From Ciona savignyi (lineage: Eukaryota > Chordata > Ascidiacea > Phlebobranchia > Cionidae): DNA of 64,000 nucleotides. Below the pieces are notes generated by a model that was not told the origin of the DNA, ran no database searches, and saw only the letters and a list, made by a program, of their open reading frames with translations. The position numbers were made by a program, and so were the translations under genes. The stretch spans positions 1,647,910 through 1,711,909 of the forward strand of contig CH003228.1 in the NCBI GenBank assembly GCA_000149265.1. The letters run 5' to 3'. This document shows positions 36,801 to 50,359 of this stretch, in pieces. The stretch's first letter is position 1; every line of letters starts with the position of its first letter.

Positions 36801-39800
36801 GTACCCGCTCGACCGATTTATCCGTTTATTTTTTGTAATAACTATTCAGTTGGAAGACCTTAAGTCTATAATAATAGAAATGTCTATGTGTGTCGGTCAA
36901 ACGTATACCGACCAATGTTTAGAACAAAATTTTCCATTTAGTTTTAGGCCACAGTTGCATATTAACACCGCTGTAAATAAGTGAAACGTCGCCATATTAC
37001 GTCGAAGTACAGCGGCGTTTTTTGTCTCCAACAACATTAAATGTATTGATGATTACTAAGTACTTTGCTAAGCTATTTGCGTGTAATATTACAGCGCAGT
37101 TGAAAATAACTATGCGAAAATAAACACGAAGCATCGAGCTTAAATAAAAACACGATGTTTCGTTTTAAATACATGTTATTATTAAGTCAGCTTGTCAAAC
37201 TGTGTAATAAAGTACAATTTTAGTTATTCACATGTATTTTACATCGAGTGACAACATGGCCGCAGTAATATATAACAGGTTCCGGAGCGGGTGTAAACCT
37301 ACACTTTTAATTACTGACTACAGCCGCGGTAATGTGAAAGGAAACGATGCGTCTTTAGTTCTGTTAACGTTAAACGCGTTCATACATATGCGCCAGCTAT
37401 TCGATACCCGTTATACTATATAAGCATGAAACAAATCCAATCCAATATTCACACAACACTGAAAACTATACTTTTCAATATGTAAAACTTACCACACATG
37501 TTTATGCAAGTAATTATATTTACAGACATAATAAAACTGGCTTTGGCACAAAATACTTTATTTTTATTATGTTTCCCCATATATCAAATCCCCAAATGAT
37601 CGTTTTTTTAAAACTTAAACGAAACATTGTTTCAAAATTTAAAATCTTCGTTGATGGGGGTGGGATATTCAATGTTGTCCTTGCATTTGAAAGAGCGCGG
37701 TAAAAAAACAACACTTTATTGGTTTTCCACAAAGACTTTCGGTTTGACCTTCCATTTTCCGAGTGCTGATATTTAAACCGAGTTCTGACGCAGTATACTT
37801 TGTCTAAAAATCGATATACACCTCCGGCGGTAAAAAGTGCGCCCTGGATTTTAGTTTTTCTAAGCAACAAGATTGTTAAGGTGGTGGGCGTCGCTCGTTC
37901 ACCAGATGCCCGATGTTGATTTTGCCGAACTGTCAACACCGACATAACTCATAGAACGATCAATATTTCGACTTCTTCGAAATAAAGCTTTCTTTAAAAT
38001 ACTTCTTTTAATTCCCAACCCGTACTTTATTATTTTCGCTACATTTTTAATATAATTTCATGGTTTGAAAGCTATTAACTAAACCCAACCTGACATGCGG
38101 TCGGGTATAATGTCAAGAGGTAACCCCAAAATTAAGAAATCTTTTGTGTTTCTTAAAAGACATTCAAGTAATAAGCAAAAAGGTCTTCCTGTGTCATGAT
38201 ATATCGTTTTTAGCTGTCCACTTTAACACTGTGAAAGTACAATAAATCAAAAACCAATTAGCCTGTTGCTGATGAATAAATGCAGGTGTTTTAAAAATTA
38301 TGCCGTTTACAGCATCCCGGCATAAGCCTTTAAAAAAGACATAATGATAATACTTCACTCATATGTAAATTAAATAGTATGTTTGTCATAATTTTAATGG
38401 ATAAAACAATAAATTGTAGTACAATAAAACAAGTACTTTGGAGGTTACTAAGTGTACTTGCATGTCTCATACAAGTGCCTTCCGCGCATCTGTTCTGGTG
38501 TTGCAGATACCCGTTTTTGGAGTTCGGTTATGGTTTATTTATCGAGCTCAGTTGACGCACTTGGGTGTCTTTGGGTACAGCATCGATTGGTGCATCGATT
38601 ACTTTTGCATAGAGATAAACGCTTTGCAAACATCTGTCCCGCATATCAAGTGATTCTGTCGTCATAACATCATGCGATTGAAATCGAATAGACCATTCCT
38701 GGCGTGTGGGTAGTGACCGGTCTATTTAAATTTGTCAGCGAGGCTGCGTTCTATGATCCTACTTACTAAGGTGAACCGCTGGGAAAAATGAAAGTGAATA
38801 AAAATAAGGTGGAGAAAAAAACGTCTCAATAAATAAGAAGAGCTCCTACACGCGATTGAAGTTTAACAAACAAAATAATTCAATAAATGGTTACAGAAGA
38901 TAACGTTATTTTAATTAAAAGACAAATCACACCGTGAAAACGACAGCGCAAGGTCGTTTTGTTTTCTCCCAAGACTCATCATTGGTCCTTTGCAATCATT
39001 CATCCTCATTATGTCAGTGCTTTATTCGTGAGATGCGAATGCGGCAATTATAATCCGATGTCATATGAACGTCTCGATCCCATACTGACCCTGATTCGCA
39101 AGGACCGGGGATGACAAGACATCTGGCGCAGACATCTGCACTTTGTACAACTATAACCGATTTGTAACATGTTATTGGATGATGAAAGCCACACTGAGAA
39201 AAATGTGTCTACCATCACTAGATGTTATAATAAATTTTAAACATAAATAACCCGCCCGTAAAAATGTTTCCAGCCGATTACGATTTGTCAAATGGTTTGT
39301 GAAATCGGTTTCTTTTTACGCCTGAATAACTTTCAATCACCGTTTCCCTGGTCGCCATTTTAACTTTGTCGAGAATTCGTCAACTCGTGCCGTAATCCGG
39401 AAAGGTGAAACGGAAACAAAGACAGACACGTTCACCTGCACATTTACTGCAGATTAACTTTCCGTCACGGGATTAAACAATTATACGATTTCCTTTCAAA
39501 AGCAAGTCACTGCATTAAGTTCACTACCAGTCGATCAGGTAATTGACTTCCGCCCATGGCTTAAAATTGTGTTCGTTCACGAAATAGAAAACAATGCCAT
39601 CCACTGCAGAAACAATGCCATCCACTTGATCCTGCATTTAGCTTTCGATTTTCGCTGCGTGTGCGCTGATTACCCCTTCCCCGTTGCTTGCACCGGGCCT
39701 GTGAACAAAGGGCGGGTCACCTGCTTCTATAGAGCACATCCATCGACACAAGTCACGAAATTAGTCGCAATTGACCTGATTTTTCTTTTAATGAACATAA

Positions 39801-41584
39801 ATCCCAATCTTAGTTAATTTCATGTATAATGGCTTTTAGAGAATTTGCTTTACCGACTCATATAACTTTATCGCGTCTGTAGAATTTAAGTTTAGCTGAT
39901 ATAAACATAAAAAATACGCACTATGATACCATTTACAAACTATCGGTTCTTAGTAGGTTTGCTTTTGCGTTTTTTTCTTTATTGGTGAATTTTCCATGTT
40001 TGAGTTAAATAATAAATATATGACAAACTTTACTGATACTCGCGGTATGAGTGGTGATGTTTAATGTGGTGAAAAAAATATTAAACTATTTAATCAAAAC
40101 TCTCCTTTGATGACGCGTGTCTATAAATTGCCTTTCACTTATCCGAAATTTAAAGACACGAATGTGCGAAAAGAAAAAAGGCGCACGCGCACCAAGTCAG
40201 ACAGATGGCAGGCATAAGAACGAAGTCTCCGGACTTCAAGTTATCACAAAACTCGCTCTAACCGCCAAGAGCAGTCGCGCTGGGCAGGTGGTCTACTTTT
40301 CGCTCCACAGATGCCGACAAATTAACGTTTAGAACTATTTTTGCCAACTTTACAGAAATTCTAAACATGTTGGTTTTAGCTGAAGAAAAAGTTTATGAGT
40401 GTTGTAAAGTTTAAAAAAGCTTACCACTTATTTGTGCGAGGAGGTTACTACTAATGTGAAAACTTTTAGCTAGTGATTTTAAAATTAATCAAACTTATTT
40501 TTTATATCAAGAAGACAGAGAGAAGCAGCGTTGTTTATTCGAACTATTTGAAATTGTATAAAAATTAATTGATAATATATAACAAAGTTAATTTAAAGTT
40601 TAAACCTATTACTTTTCTCATAATATCGCAAATTGCTATCAAACAAACTTAAATTTTTTATCAAGTTCTTTACACCAAACATTACAGTATGTTAAGTATT
40701 ATCGGGCGTCCATTTTGGTTTGGCATATTAAATGTACTGCGCTATTGCATTAGATTCAATTTTAAACCTAAATCATGTTTTATAATATCTTTTACTTTCC
40801 CTCATAGGAAGAATATAATAGCAAGAGTATTTTGTAAAAAGTGTTACAATTCCAATGGATACAGCTGTACAGCGGTCCGTTGGTGCACATGTCAAGACAC
40901 CGATGTCAACGAACGGCGAAAACAGATTTGAGTAAGAAAAACAACTAAAATATTGTATAGCTACTATATTACTAGTTATACCTATGATCAACCTTGTGTA
41001 GAATTTTAACTCAATTTTGTTGACTGCGTTTCTAAAAACATTCTCCAACGTATCGTAGACCGCATTAAAAATTTTAAGGTGAAAACAGAAAATATGTTCG
41101 CTTAAATTTTGGTTTACCAGTAGGAATTTCGTTGGGAAAATGGTTTATTTTTAAATGCGTAAGATAGTTCTCGATTTTCCGTCACCATTTATGTTTAATT
41201 GTTTAAAGAGCCGAATGCTTATCGCAATACGCGTACAAAAATAAGCCTTTGTAACGAATGCTTTTAAACGTATTTTTACGATCAATTAATTACGGATATC
41301 CGTTTCTTTTATTGATGTTACTGTTCATAAGTTAAATAAAGAAATCAAGCAGCATTAAATGAGAACCGATATGTAGGTCGGTGATTTTAACAACAATGTT
41401 GCCGTTCAGAATATAGACCGGATGGGGTATCGGCGGCAGCCCTTTTCGTTACTCAGTCACCCGCTAGGATTATTCAAATGGAGCAAGCTTCCACTTATTT
41501 AAGATAGTTTCATCGAACACGCAACAAAAAAGCGCAGCGGGTTAAAGTTATTTTAATCTAATTACATTATTTTTGTTTCTCAGC
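30874..41584. other. 10.7-kb gene-free region upstream of the MYT1-type gene
   Basis: I found no phase-consistent exon chain and no protein family on either strand. Open frames such as 34244-34615 (minus), 37520-37945 (minus) and 39569-39817 (plus) show no domain and no splice partners. A small tandem copy of AAACAATGCCATCCACT lies at about 39590-39629. It is the longest gap in the window and contains few recognisable transposons, consistent with a cis-regulatory domain for the neural transcription factor gene that follows, though this is inference. Confidence 0.45.
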
Positions 41585-44500
41585 ATGAGCATTACACCGC
41601 CCTACTCTGGCGTGCACGAGATGCAGGCCTGTTCGGACAAGAAATTAAACCACTCCCCAATACAAGATAGAGGTATTATTTTAATTTATGGTTGCTGGCA
41701 GATTTTGTAACTTGATAAATTGTACAGGCAATGGCTCGCTATCACCGTCTAGCGATAACAGTTCGACGAGCTCTGAAGGTGAGCAGCATTTCACTTCTAC
41801 ACACAAGGAAGACGAGCAAGCGAATACTGCGAATATGACCAAGTGCTATTGGGCTATGTTGGCGTGGGCTAAAGCCACGGGCAAACAGTTCCAGATGGAC
41901 TCAAAGGCTTCGGCATATTTTCGACAGGGCCCCGTTCCCAGAGTAAACGATCGAATTGTTACACCGTCACTGGACGAAACAGAAGAAGTATCGAGCGTTA
42001 CCGAGAAAGTATTGACGACTCGTTGCAGCGATGCTGAATATTCGGAAGAAGAAGTTGAAGCTTCATTCGAAAATTCACCTGCATTAAATAGTGTCTCTTT
42101 CAAATCGGACATTTTAAAAAATGTCGAATGCTCCAAAGAGCCCAGTTTCTCTGTTACAATGGAAGACAGCGTTAAGCAGCTTAAATCAAGTCCCGACAAA
42201 ATGCAATGGCTGTTAAAACACAGAAGCATGGCGTCGCGCATGTCACCAATGAAGATTGAAGCGAATCGTGGGCAGCACGACGGAGAAAATAACTCGTCAA
42301 AGTCAAGGCGTCCGTCTGATGGTAAGTCTATTACGATATTTTATTGACCCGGGTCGCATTAAGTTCACTTAGTGAATCCTTGTGGGAAATAGCTCGCCAC
42401 GTTTGACATCTTGAAAGATACATTTCCCAAGCATGGGTTGTACTTTGTTTGAATTCGCCACGGTTTTGACAGTGTGAAATCGGAGTATTGGTACGTTTAT
42501 TAATTTTCCACGTGCCTGGAGAGCAATCTTGCATTGCGTTATCGACTCATTTTATGACAATAGCATTTTTAGAATCGGATCGTGAATTCCATGAAATTGC
42601 CACAACGGAGTCTGAAACCGGATTACAGGCATTCTCAGTTGCCAGTAATTATAGCAAGGACAACAAATGTCCAACGCCGGGCTGCCAAGGAATCGGCCAC
42701 ATAACTGGATTGTACACACATCATCGAAGCTTTAGCGGCTGTCCAAATAAAGACCGCATGCCAAAAGAAGGTATTCTTAAACTCATTTCGTAAAATTCGT
42801 TTTTTTTATAAATAGATAAAACTAATTATCTTCGATGTGTCTCTAGCAATTCAAGCATTGACTGACGGCGCGAAAAAATGCCCAACGCAAGGTTGTTTGG
42901 GAAAGGGTCACGTGAATGGAAATAGACAAACACACAGAAGGTACGGTCACATTGAAATAATTTACCATGTTTGTCACAACTGAATGAATGACGAGTAAGG
43001 TTGATCACAAATCACTTTCCACAGCGAATCCGGTTGTCCCATTGCAGCTCGCAACAAACGAGTACAACAGCATTTAAAAAACAGCAGCAAGCAGTTCAAA
43101 AGACAATTTGATACCAAAGGTAACATTTGCGTTCATCTGATCCACCCTCAGCAAATGCAAAAATATTTTGTTACTTCGTTAATCACGGATTTTGTTTTCA
43201 TAGAACCATTCAACAACAAGTACGCATCGGATAATTCAGAACAACTACATGAAAATATCGACGACCACAAAGCAAAGGTATAGTGGAAACACTAGATATT
43301 TAAAGTCCTGTGTTCAGCCGTGTTTTAGATTTAATATATATTTACATGTTTAGATGGCATTGAATGGAATGGGGGCTGGTATATCGCATCGGAGCAACGA
43401 TAGCCAGGGAAAAACGGGTTTAAACGTAAGTGCAAATTTTAAATTATTCCATTTTCAACCAGGGTATACCTTGTAAACTAACAATAAATATTCTCTAAAA
43501 GCAAAAATAGTTTCAAAAAAAAATTCTTTCAGTCACTACACCGTTTTTACTTGGATTCAGTGCCAACTGCTGCAGGCTTTAAACCAAGTCAATTTCCAAA
43601 TCTTTTTCCACCCACTTACCCAACCGCTGCAAACGTTGGTGGTGTATATGGAGTGGGAAATATTTACGAAGCAATGCGTTTAAGACAAGCAGCCATGTCT
43701 CAAGTAAGTATAAAGGTTGTCCCCAAAAAAAGACTGTCAACTAAATATAAAGTTTTGCTGAAATTATGTACAGCATACTGTTGATAAACTAATGTATTCT
43801 GTATAAACAGATGGGCTGTCAAACAACTGCTTTGCAACAACTAAGTTCTTTTGTGGCATTGTCCAAGCGAGTTCGTGGCGGTTCAGAAGATTCAACGTCC
43901 AAAGAGAGTCGTTCACGAATAACGTACTTTGATACTCCATCTAACGATGGGAAATCGGAAAACCAACTTACGCTTAAAGATGCAAAGGGTAAGAAGTTGT
44001 CGAGCGAGCGAGATCACAGTATTGAAAGTATAATGAAAGAATCACCGAAGCATTGCTTGATGAAAGAATCTCCACAAAGAATACGTTCTGAAGAACAGAA
44101 GCACACGGTAGATGTTGCGCAAATAAATGTTCGAGATAGTTTTCCAAAAACCGAAATTCCATACGGCATTGCCGACTTACGGCGTGAGTTAATAAGACAA
44201 GTGCACAATCCTGCTTACTTTGGCTTATACAGTGGGGTACTGGGCACTGGAGGTATGTTGCTGCCGGGTCAATTCTCTAATCACTTGCCGTTTTACGCTC
44301 GCTCTAAATTCGAAAATGGAAACACTGATAACGATACGGACAAGGCAAACAAAAGACGCGACTCCGGATATGATGGAAGTCCGGGACGTAAAAAAAGCTT
44401 GGCCACCGATGTCGATAACTGCACGCCACCAACAAAAATACAAAAGCAAACCAAACTAACAGAAGATTCAGGCGACGGTGTTCTCGATTTGTCGGTGAAG

Positions 44501-47500
44501 TGCAAATTGAGCGGTGCAGAAACCTGCAAACCAAAAGATCAAGCGGCGCTTGACAGCAAGGGCAAGCCATCTGCAGCCAATCCTAGTGGAACAATTTTTT
44601 CATATTCGGTAATGCGTTAACAATAATATATATATTTATATATATATATATATATATACTTATTTTTTCATTGATCAAAAAACTCGTAGTTAAGAATCGT
44701 TATATACTGTTTGCCAGTTACATATAAAAACATGGATATGTTAATATCTACCGATACAAACATGTAGGAGACAGCATTTAACCATGCTTTTTTTGTATTT
44801 TAGGACTCACCGGCCATTCGACCTGGTACAAGTGAATTTATTTCATATGGACAAAAAGCGAGTGCAAAGAAACGTACATTCGCAGAAAGCAACTACTCTT
44901 CCCCATTTTTTACTCAGCCTCCAGTAAATTACTTTGATGGAAGAAAGCAATTGTTGGAAAGCTTTAAACGTCTCAATCAAAACCAACATGAGCTAGCAAG
45001 GTTTGTACTTCAAAGAGTATACGAAAAAGTAATAAACCCTTAACCACCTTTGAATGAATAAAGGCATCAAACTGATTAGCTTCGTGGTTTAGTGCGTCGC
45101 CTTTCAGACGAAAAGTTGCAGAATCGAAAATGGTCGCTAGCTATTCAGTTGTGTCATGCGGCAGGGCTCGACATACACGCTTGTCCGCCTGTCCGGGACA
45201 GGTGATTTATAGCGTGGGACAAGTAAATACTGCGCGGCGCTTGTCCGACGGGACAGGTTAAAAAATGCAAACTAAACGCTATTTTCACTATCCTTTGCCG
45301 CCGTGTATATCTTCGAGTTCAAACCGTGTTAATCTACCACCGTGCGCGAAACGTCCTACTATTTCGTTGCCCGTTGCTTTTGTTACAATTAGGATTTATT
45401 AGCGGTAACTGAGACGAGTTGAAAAGAGCTAACACTCGGTCGCAATCTTTGTGCGGCGAATATGATAAAGACCGATAAGCAATCTTCGCATCGGGTCATT
45501 ATAAAGTTGTAAAATAAAATTAAAATAAACTCCAAAAGCGTGTGAAATAATCACATATCTTTTGTCAACGCACAGACAAACATCTTAAAATAACGCGACT
45601 TAATAATTTTCATCGGTAAATTATATTAAAGTCGAACGCGAGGTAAAACATAACATCCCAATCCGGGGTTTTCGTCTCTGCTTCAATTGGTTAGGTAATT
45701 GAACAATTTTACCTATGGGTTATTAATTCTTAGTATTATTAAATGGTAATTATTACAATTTGACTGCAACATTAAAAAACGATTTCGAAAGACAGAGTAG
45801 CCTATGGTGTTTGTTAATACCAATATTACGCGCATCTTCATGTAAACCGCAACGAAATAAGAAAGGCGATTCATGTTTCCATGATAAGCAAGGCCAAAAA
45901 GCATCAAATTTCGAGCGAGTAAGAATTCACTCACGTGTGGAAGCTCACACAAGCAATGCAAGTACACATGGCTCCCAACTGTAGTTTGTATGACGTAACA
46001 ACTGTTTAAATATAGTATTATAATTTTGTAGGTCTTGGAGTTGCTAACCGCAGCGTCGCTTTTTTAAAGATTCGTAGCGGTGTTTATTGCTTTGATCGGC
46101 GGTTTGACCTAGGGTTACGTTGACCTAGATTCAATACAGGACAACAGACCCATTTCCTGCGCGCGTTTTTCCCATGTTCTTCCCATTACTAAGTTCAAGC
46201 TAGAGAGAACAGTAGGCTAACATGCTGGTTAACCCGATTTTTCTTTAATCGGTTAGCCGTTATAAGAATCTAGGTTCTTGCACAGCGTTAGCAATAGTAT
46301 ATTATTACTCGCATGGCGTGCACTACGCGAGTAATCACGCCAGTATTACTCGCACGGATTTTTGGCCCAGATAAGGAACGACTTTTGAGGGGTGACGTAA
46401 TCGCTAAATGGTGTGTTAATCACATGGTCTGGAACCTCGGGAATCGGGAAATTAAATTGTGATGTTTTATGGGACAAGTGTAAGCTAAATGGGACAGGTC
46501 AATTTGGTACTGAACTTGTCCTACAGGACAAGTGCTCTTAAATCTTTATGTAGAGCCCTGAATTGCGCTTAGCGCACCTGACTGAACCCAATTTATTGAC
46601 GGGTTCTACCTAATTGAACGTCTTAAAAAAGCCCATAGACAAAACAACTAGGACTAGTACATGCTTTTAAGCGTATTTAAAGAAATGATTTTATTCCTTA
46701 CAGAATGCCACATCTGCTCCGCAATGAAACAGTGAATATACCCACTACGCGCACAGCGTTTGTACCTCATCCTTCAAACTTTCCCACGAAACTTAAAAAT
46801 GAACCTATTGAATTTGGGGAACCCTTAGAAAGAAATCAAATTGTTTCTTTTTCGTAAGTATTTTTTTCTCTTTCTAAACATGAATTTTCTTTACTGTATT
46901 GGTTCAATACGTTTTATTTGACAGACCTTGGTCCAATCGACCGAAACTAACAGCGAAAAGGAAAGACATACAGACTTGTCCAATGCCAGGGTGTGACGGC
47001 AAAGGCCATTCCACTGGGAATTACACTTCACATCGTAGTTTGTCTGGTTGTCCGCTAGCGCCCAGAGGTTTGGTCACCGCATGTGCTTGTGAGCAAAAGT
47101 GAGTATACGTAGCAATGAAAACATTTACTGACGTGAACTGTGAATATCGCTGTCAACAAATTGTAAATTTAACAATATCTCAAGAATAGCAGAAAAAGAC
47201 GCATTGAGGTCTCCAAAATTATACATCTTTAGAGAATTAGTTTCGCTAAACAGAGTACAGAATTATCAGTTCTTATCTAAATACAATGTACAATATTAAT
47301 ATACCGGTTGAGTAATAAAAGTTTAATATTGCAAATATTTACAGATGCCCAACAGAAGGATGCGACGGATCTGGTCATGCTACAGGGAATTACACGTCTC
47401 ATCGAAGGTGAGTTAATTGCACATCTAAATGATGTAACTGCTGGTCAACAGTTTTTTATCATTGTTTTTTTTTAGTTTGTCAGGGTGCCCACTTGCCAAG

Positions 47501-48651
47501 CGAAACAGATTGTCTAACCACGGACTAACACCACATCTGGGTGATTCAAGCAGTCAAAGCGACTTAAGAAAGCTTGACGAACCACAAATGGAAAATGCAC
47601 GAATAACGTCTTTGAACGAACGATTCGGTTTTTCTCTTGAAAACAAAGGTAAATAAGCAATAAAGGTTTTTAACAATATTTCTCACTGGTGTATTTATAC
47701 AACTTATTGTGTTAAATTGCAGAATATTTGGTTAAGTCGGAGCCAGTGTCACCAAACTACAGAGCTATCGATACATCAGTTGAAGGTCTGAAAACCAAAG
47801 ACGACCTAGAAATGAAGAATAATCAAGCATTAACTGTGCATGACCACGAAAAAGAGATTTTATTTCAGCGTGAAATGTTCCAAAGGTAAGAAACGTAAAC
47901 GTGAAATATTAGTTTACTTCAAACTATAAAGAATAAAAGATATCGCTGTTCCTGCTTTTACCACTAAAAACACTGATGCGTGTCATAACAAAAAGGTATA
48001 ATGATTTAGTTCATGGTAAAACAAGATATGCAACAAAATTACTTGTTAACCTTTTAAATCGCTGTACACTTTTGCGAAAACTGAGGATACCTTACATTAT
48101 CTAATGAGTTCGAAATGTCAGGTCACAATCACTAAATGAAAACATCACCGACCGAAGCACAGCGGATGACGTCACGCTTTCACCGCTGTCGAACGAATCA
48201 CCAGAAACCGAGGTAAGAAAGGTTGGCATTAACATACAATTCCGAGTGAATACGGTTTTTATTTGGAACGAACCTACTGACAAAGGTATATGAATTCGCA
48301 GACAGCCGCATCTAATGCAATTAGTGTCACCGCCGATACAGCAGTAGAAGACTCAACTATCGATGAAATGAAAACACAATTGCTTGGCTACCTTGGAGGT
48401 ATAGCTCTCCCGCACTCTAGAGTGAGTTTATAAATATATATGACATATACAGTACGCAACTAAAACAACGTACCAGTGTTAAAAACTATAATTTAATTTA
48501 GGAATTTCCAACTCGCGAAAACATAGACTCGTACTTGGAGCAACTGCGCAAGTGCTGTAGTGACCTATCTAACTATGAGAATCGTGCACTTCTCGCAGCA
48601 GTGAAAGAAGCTGTACCTAGCTACTTCGACCTTGGCATGGTGGCGCCATAG
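41585..48651 (+). CDS. myt1: MYT1-family CCHHC zinc-finger transcription factor, complete
   Basis: MYT1, MYT1L and ST18 are nuclear DNA-binding proteins that promote neuronal fate and recruit co-repressors. Eighteen exons keep phase: 41585-41672, 41728-42321, 42573-42770, 42847-42940, 43025-43119, 43204-43277, 43354-43425, 43533-43703, 43811-44608, 44804-45000, 46704-46853, 46925-47098, 47345-47407, 47476-47648, 47723-47885, 48122-48212, 48302-48421 and 48502-48651. The 1,154-residue protein has four fingers of the C-x4-C-x4-H-x7-H-x5-C type: [11 protein letters not shown] (260-285), [11 protein letters not shown] (305-330), [11 protein letters not shown] (862-887) and [11 protein letters not shown] (903-928). 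Fingers 2 and 4 are each split by an intron after the second His-Arg. VLDLSVK before the second pair resembles a CtBP-type motif. Vertebrate relatives have six or seven fingers. The acceptor TTTCTCAG immediately before the start ATG suggests a spliced or trans-spliced leader. Confidence 0.93.
44624..44659. repeat. TA microsatellite
   Basis: A run of TATATA units with a TTTA interruption in the intron after MYT1 exon 9, immediately downstream of the splice donor. Confidence 0.8.
45066..45161 (+). mobile_element. SINE family A, left part, split by hAT-like insertion
   Basis: TTTAGTGCGTCGCCTTTCAG, then GAAAAGTTGCAGAATCGAAA and TGGTCGCTAGCTATTCAGTT are the family head. The tail resumes at about 46561-46625 with GCACCTGACTGAACCCA and GGGTTCTACCTAATTGAACG. 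It lies in the intron between MYT1 exons 10 and 11. Confidence 0.65.
45162..46560. mobile_element. hAT-like DNA transposon, apparently non-autonomous (1.4 kb)
   Basis: The ends are inverted copies: CAGGGCTCGACATA at the left and TATGTAGAGCCCTG at the right. Subterminal GTCCGGGACAGG and GGACAAG words recur in both orientations, as expected for transposase binding sites. The flanking 8-mers (TCATGCGG and AATTGCGC) match only in part, so the duplication has decayed or the edge is off by a base. Internal frames (45713-45967 minus, 45760-45984 plus) show no transposase motif. CAGGG ends and insertion inside a SINE support hAT. Confidence 0.65.
46561..46625 (+). mobile_element. SINE family A, tail fragment right of the hAT-like insertion
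   Basis: ACTGAACCCAATTTATTGAC and GGGTTCTACC continue the family A body in the expected order after the hAT-like element. Confidence 0.55.
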
Positions 48652-50359
48652 TTCACAAAATTCACCCAATGTCTTCATTATATTACACCAGCCGAATAGA
48701 GATATACGCACACGTTGTGCATTTATTGATTCGTTCTAAACTTCACCTCTTTAGTTCACTTTGTATATACATTTACTATTATACTTTTTTTTTTATCGTA
48801 AAAAGTCGACCTACAGTCTGCTAATTTCTTCAATTCATTATTACTAGTTTCCTTCCAAATTTGTAAACTCGCGGGCGTATATATTGCGCTCTGCAATGCT
48901 TTTTCTTATTCTTCCGTGGATCTCAAGGATTTGGCAGCTATGTATATATAATTTGTCACAATACTGTTGTTTATTTAAAGCTTGCTATTTGTACCACTTG
49001 CAGCTGTGAATGTAAAAAAGTATGTGTACTAAACATGACAGAAAGGTTAGCAAAAACTCACCATGCACACAATGCTGAAATTGCGGTAAAACAGAAGACC
49101 GCATTTTGCACAAACTTTAGCCACTGTATACGATTGCACGATGTACAGAAAAAAGATGCACTCAGATACACAAATGTAACTTGTATTTAAGCTGCGATCA
49201 TGGTTTGACATTTTGTAAATTTAAATCCCTCAACGTATTGGAAATACTAAACGCTTCACTGCACATTTTATTTGTATATATTTCTTATTATATACTGTGT
49301 GTATTACCATGTTTGTGATTTATGTCGTGCTCTACATTGTTATATGCCACAGTCGATACACAACAGTTGTTTTTTTTAATTACTGTTCCCAATTAAACGG
49401 AATTTGCTTGTTATTTGTGTCTTATCTAGCCATTTCAAAAACTCCAAAAGTTAAGCAAGCAATTAAGTAAGAATTAAAACATTTGACCACTGTTGGACAA
49501 ACAGAACGCAATGACATCACGGATTTACCAGTCTTATGAAATTAAAAATAGTTAAGCTCTTACCTTCTGTAGTCCTGTGACGAAAACGCACTAGCAAATT
49601 ATTTTCAAGTAATTTTATCTAGTAAACGTTTTGGAACAACACATAATTTCTATTACTAACCTAACAGTACATTTGGGAGGCAAATCTGGTTACTGTATCT
49701 ATTGGCACGCTGCAGTTACCTTTAAGGTCCACATTTCTTTGTGTTATCCAGTTGTTACGTCATAGTAAATCAGCAGTACCGTGTTCTCTTGAATTTAGAG
49801 CAGTATTTTTTCTTTTTGGTTTATTATACAATCTTATGCTTCAAATGCAACTTTGCGCTCTAGCCCTTTCTCTTTGTTTTTGAGTCTGGTTGATATCAAG
49901 GAGCACGCGCGCAATGCTTATACGTACAAGGAAGATGTTTAAAGGCTTGGATTATGGACGCCGCACCACCGGCCACTTTCGCTCATCCTAACGTGAACTC
50001 CAGTTTGTAAGTTTGGAATCGTTATGTGTTAAGACTCCCCTCAGGAGGCGATCAACTAATTATTCCTTCCTATATCTCCAATGCAAACTGACCTCACAAA
50101 AACAGTTGCCACTCAAAATCCTGATATAGAAAGTCTTAGGTTTTTTCACAATTTCAAATTGAAGCTTGGATCTGCAACCTCAACTCAAAACCCTGCAAAA
50201 TTGTACTTAACAATTTTGAGCCCATACCCCTTCGTACATCGGCAACTTTTCCCCAACAAAACAGCTGGCAGATGTACAGTTAACACCTTTATTTCAAAAA
50301 GCACTGCCCCACTATTACAAAACTTTACAGCTAAACGAGAACACCGGCGCGCAGCCTAA
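48652..50359. other. MYT1 3' UTR and intergenic spacer
   Basis: About the first 750 bases are probably 3' UTR. The remainder, up to the Harbinger-like element, shows no coding frame of note. A plus-strand frame at 50081-50359 of 92 codons abuts the element edge and has no family resemblance. Confidence 0.45.
49392..49397 (+). terminator. Candidate poly(A) signal of the MYT1-type gene
   Basis: ATTAAA followed after about 10 bases by the T/G-rich TTGCTTGTTATTTGTGTC. It would give a 3' UTR of about 750 bases. Variant signals are common by chance in AT-rich DNA. Confidence 0.35.

Noticed and set aside
37520..37945. 141-codon ATG-started frame on the minus strand
   Set aside because: No resemblance to any family, no introns or promoter signals around it, and it is isolated in a gene-free region.
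43974..44570. Several overlapping minus-strand frames within the MYT1 region
   Set aside because: They are shadows of the 798-base MYT1 exon on the plus strand.
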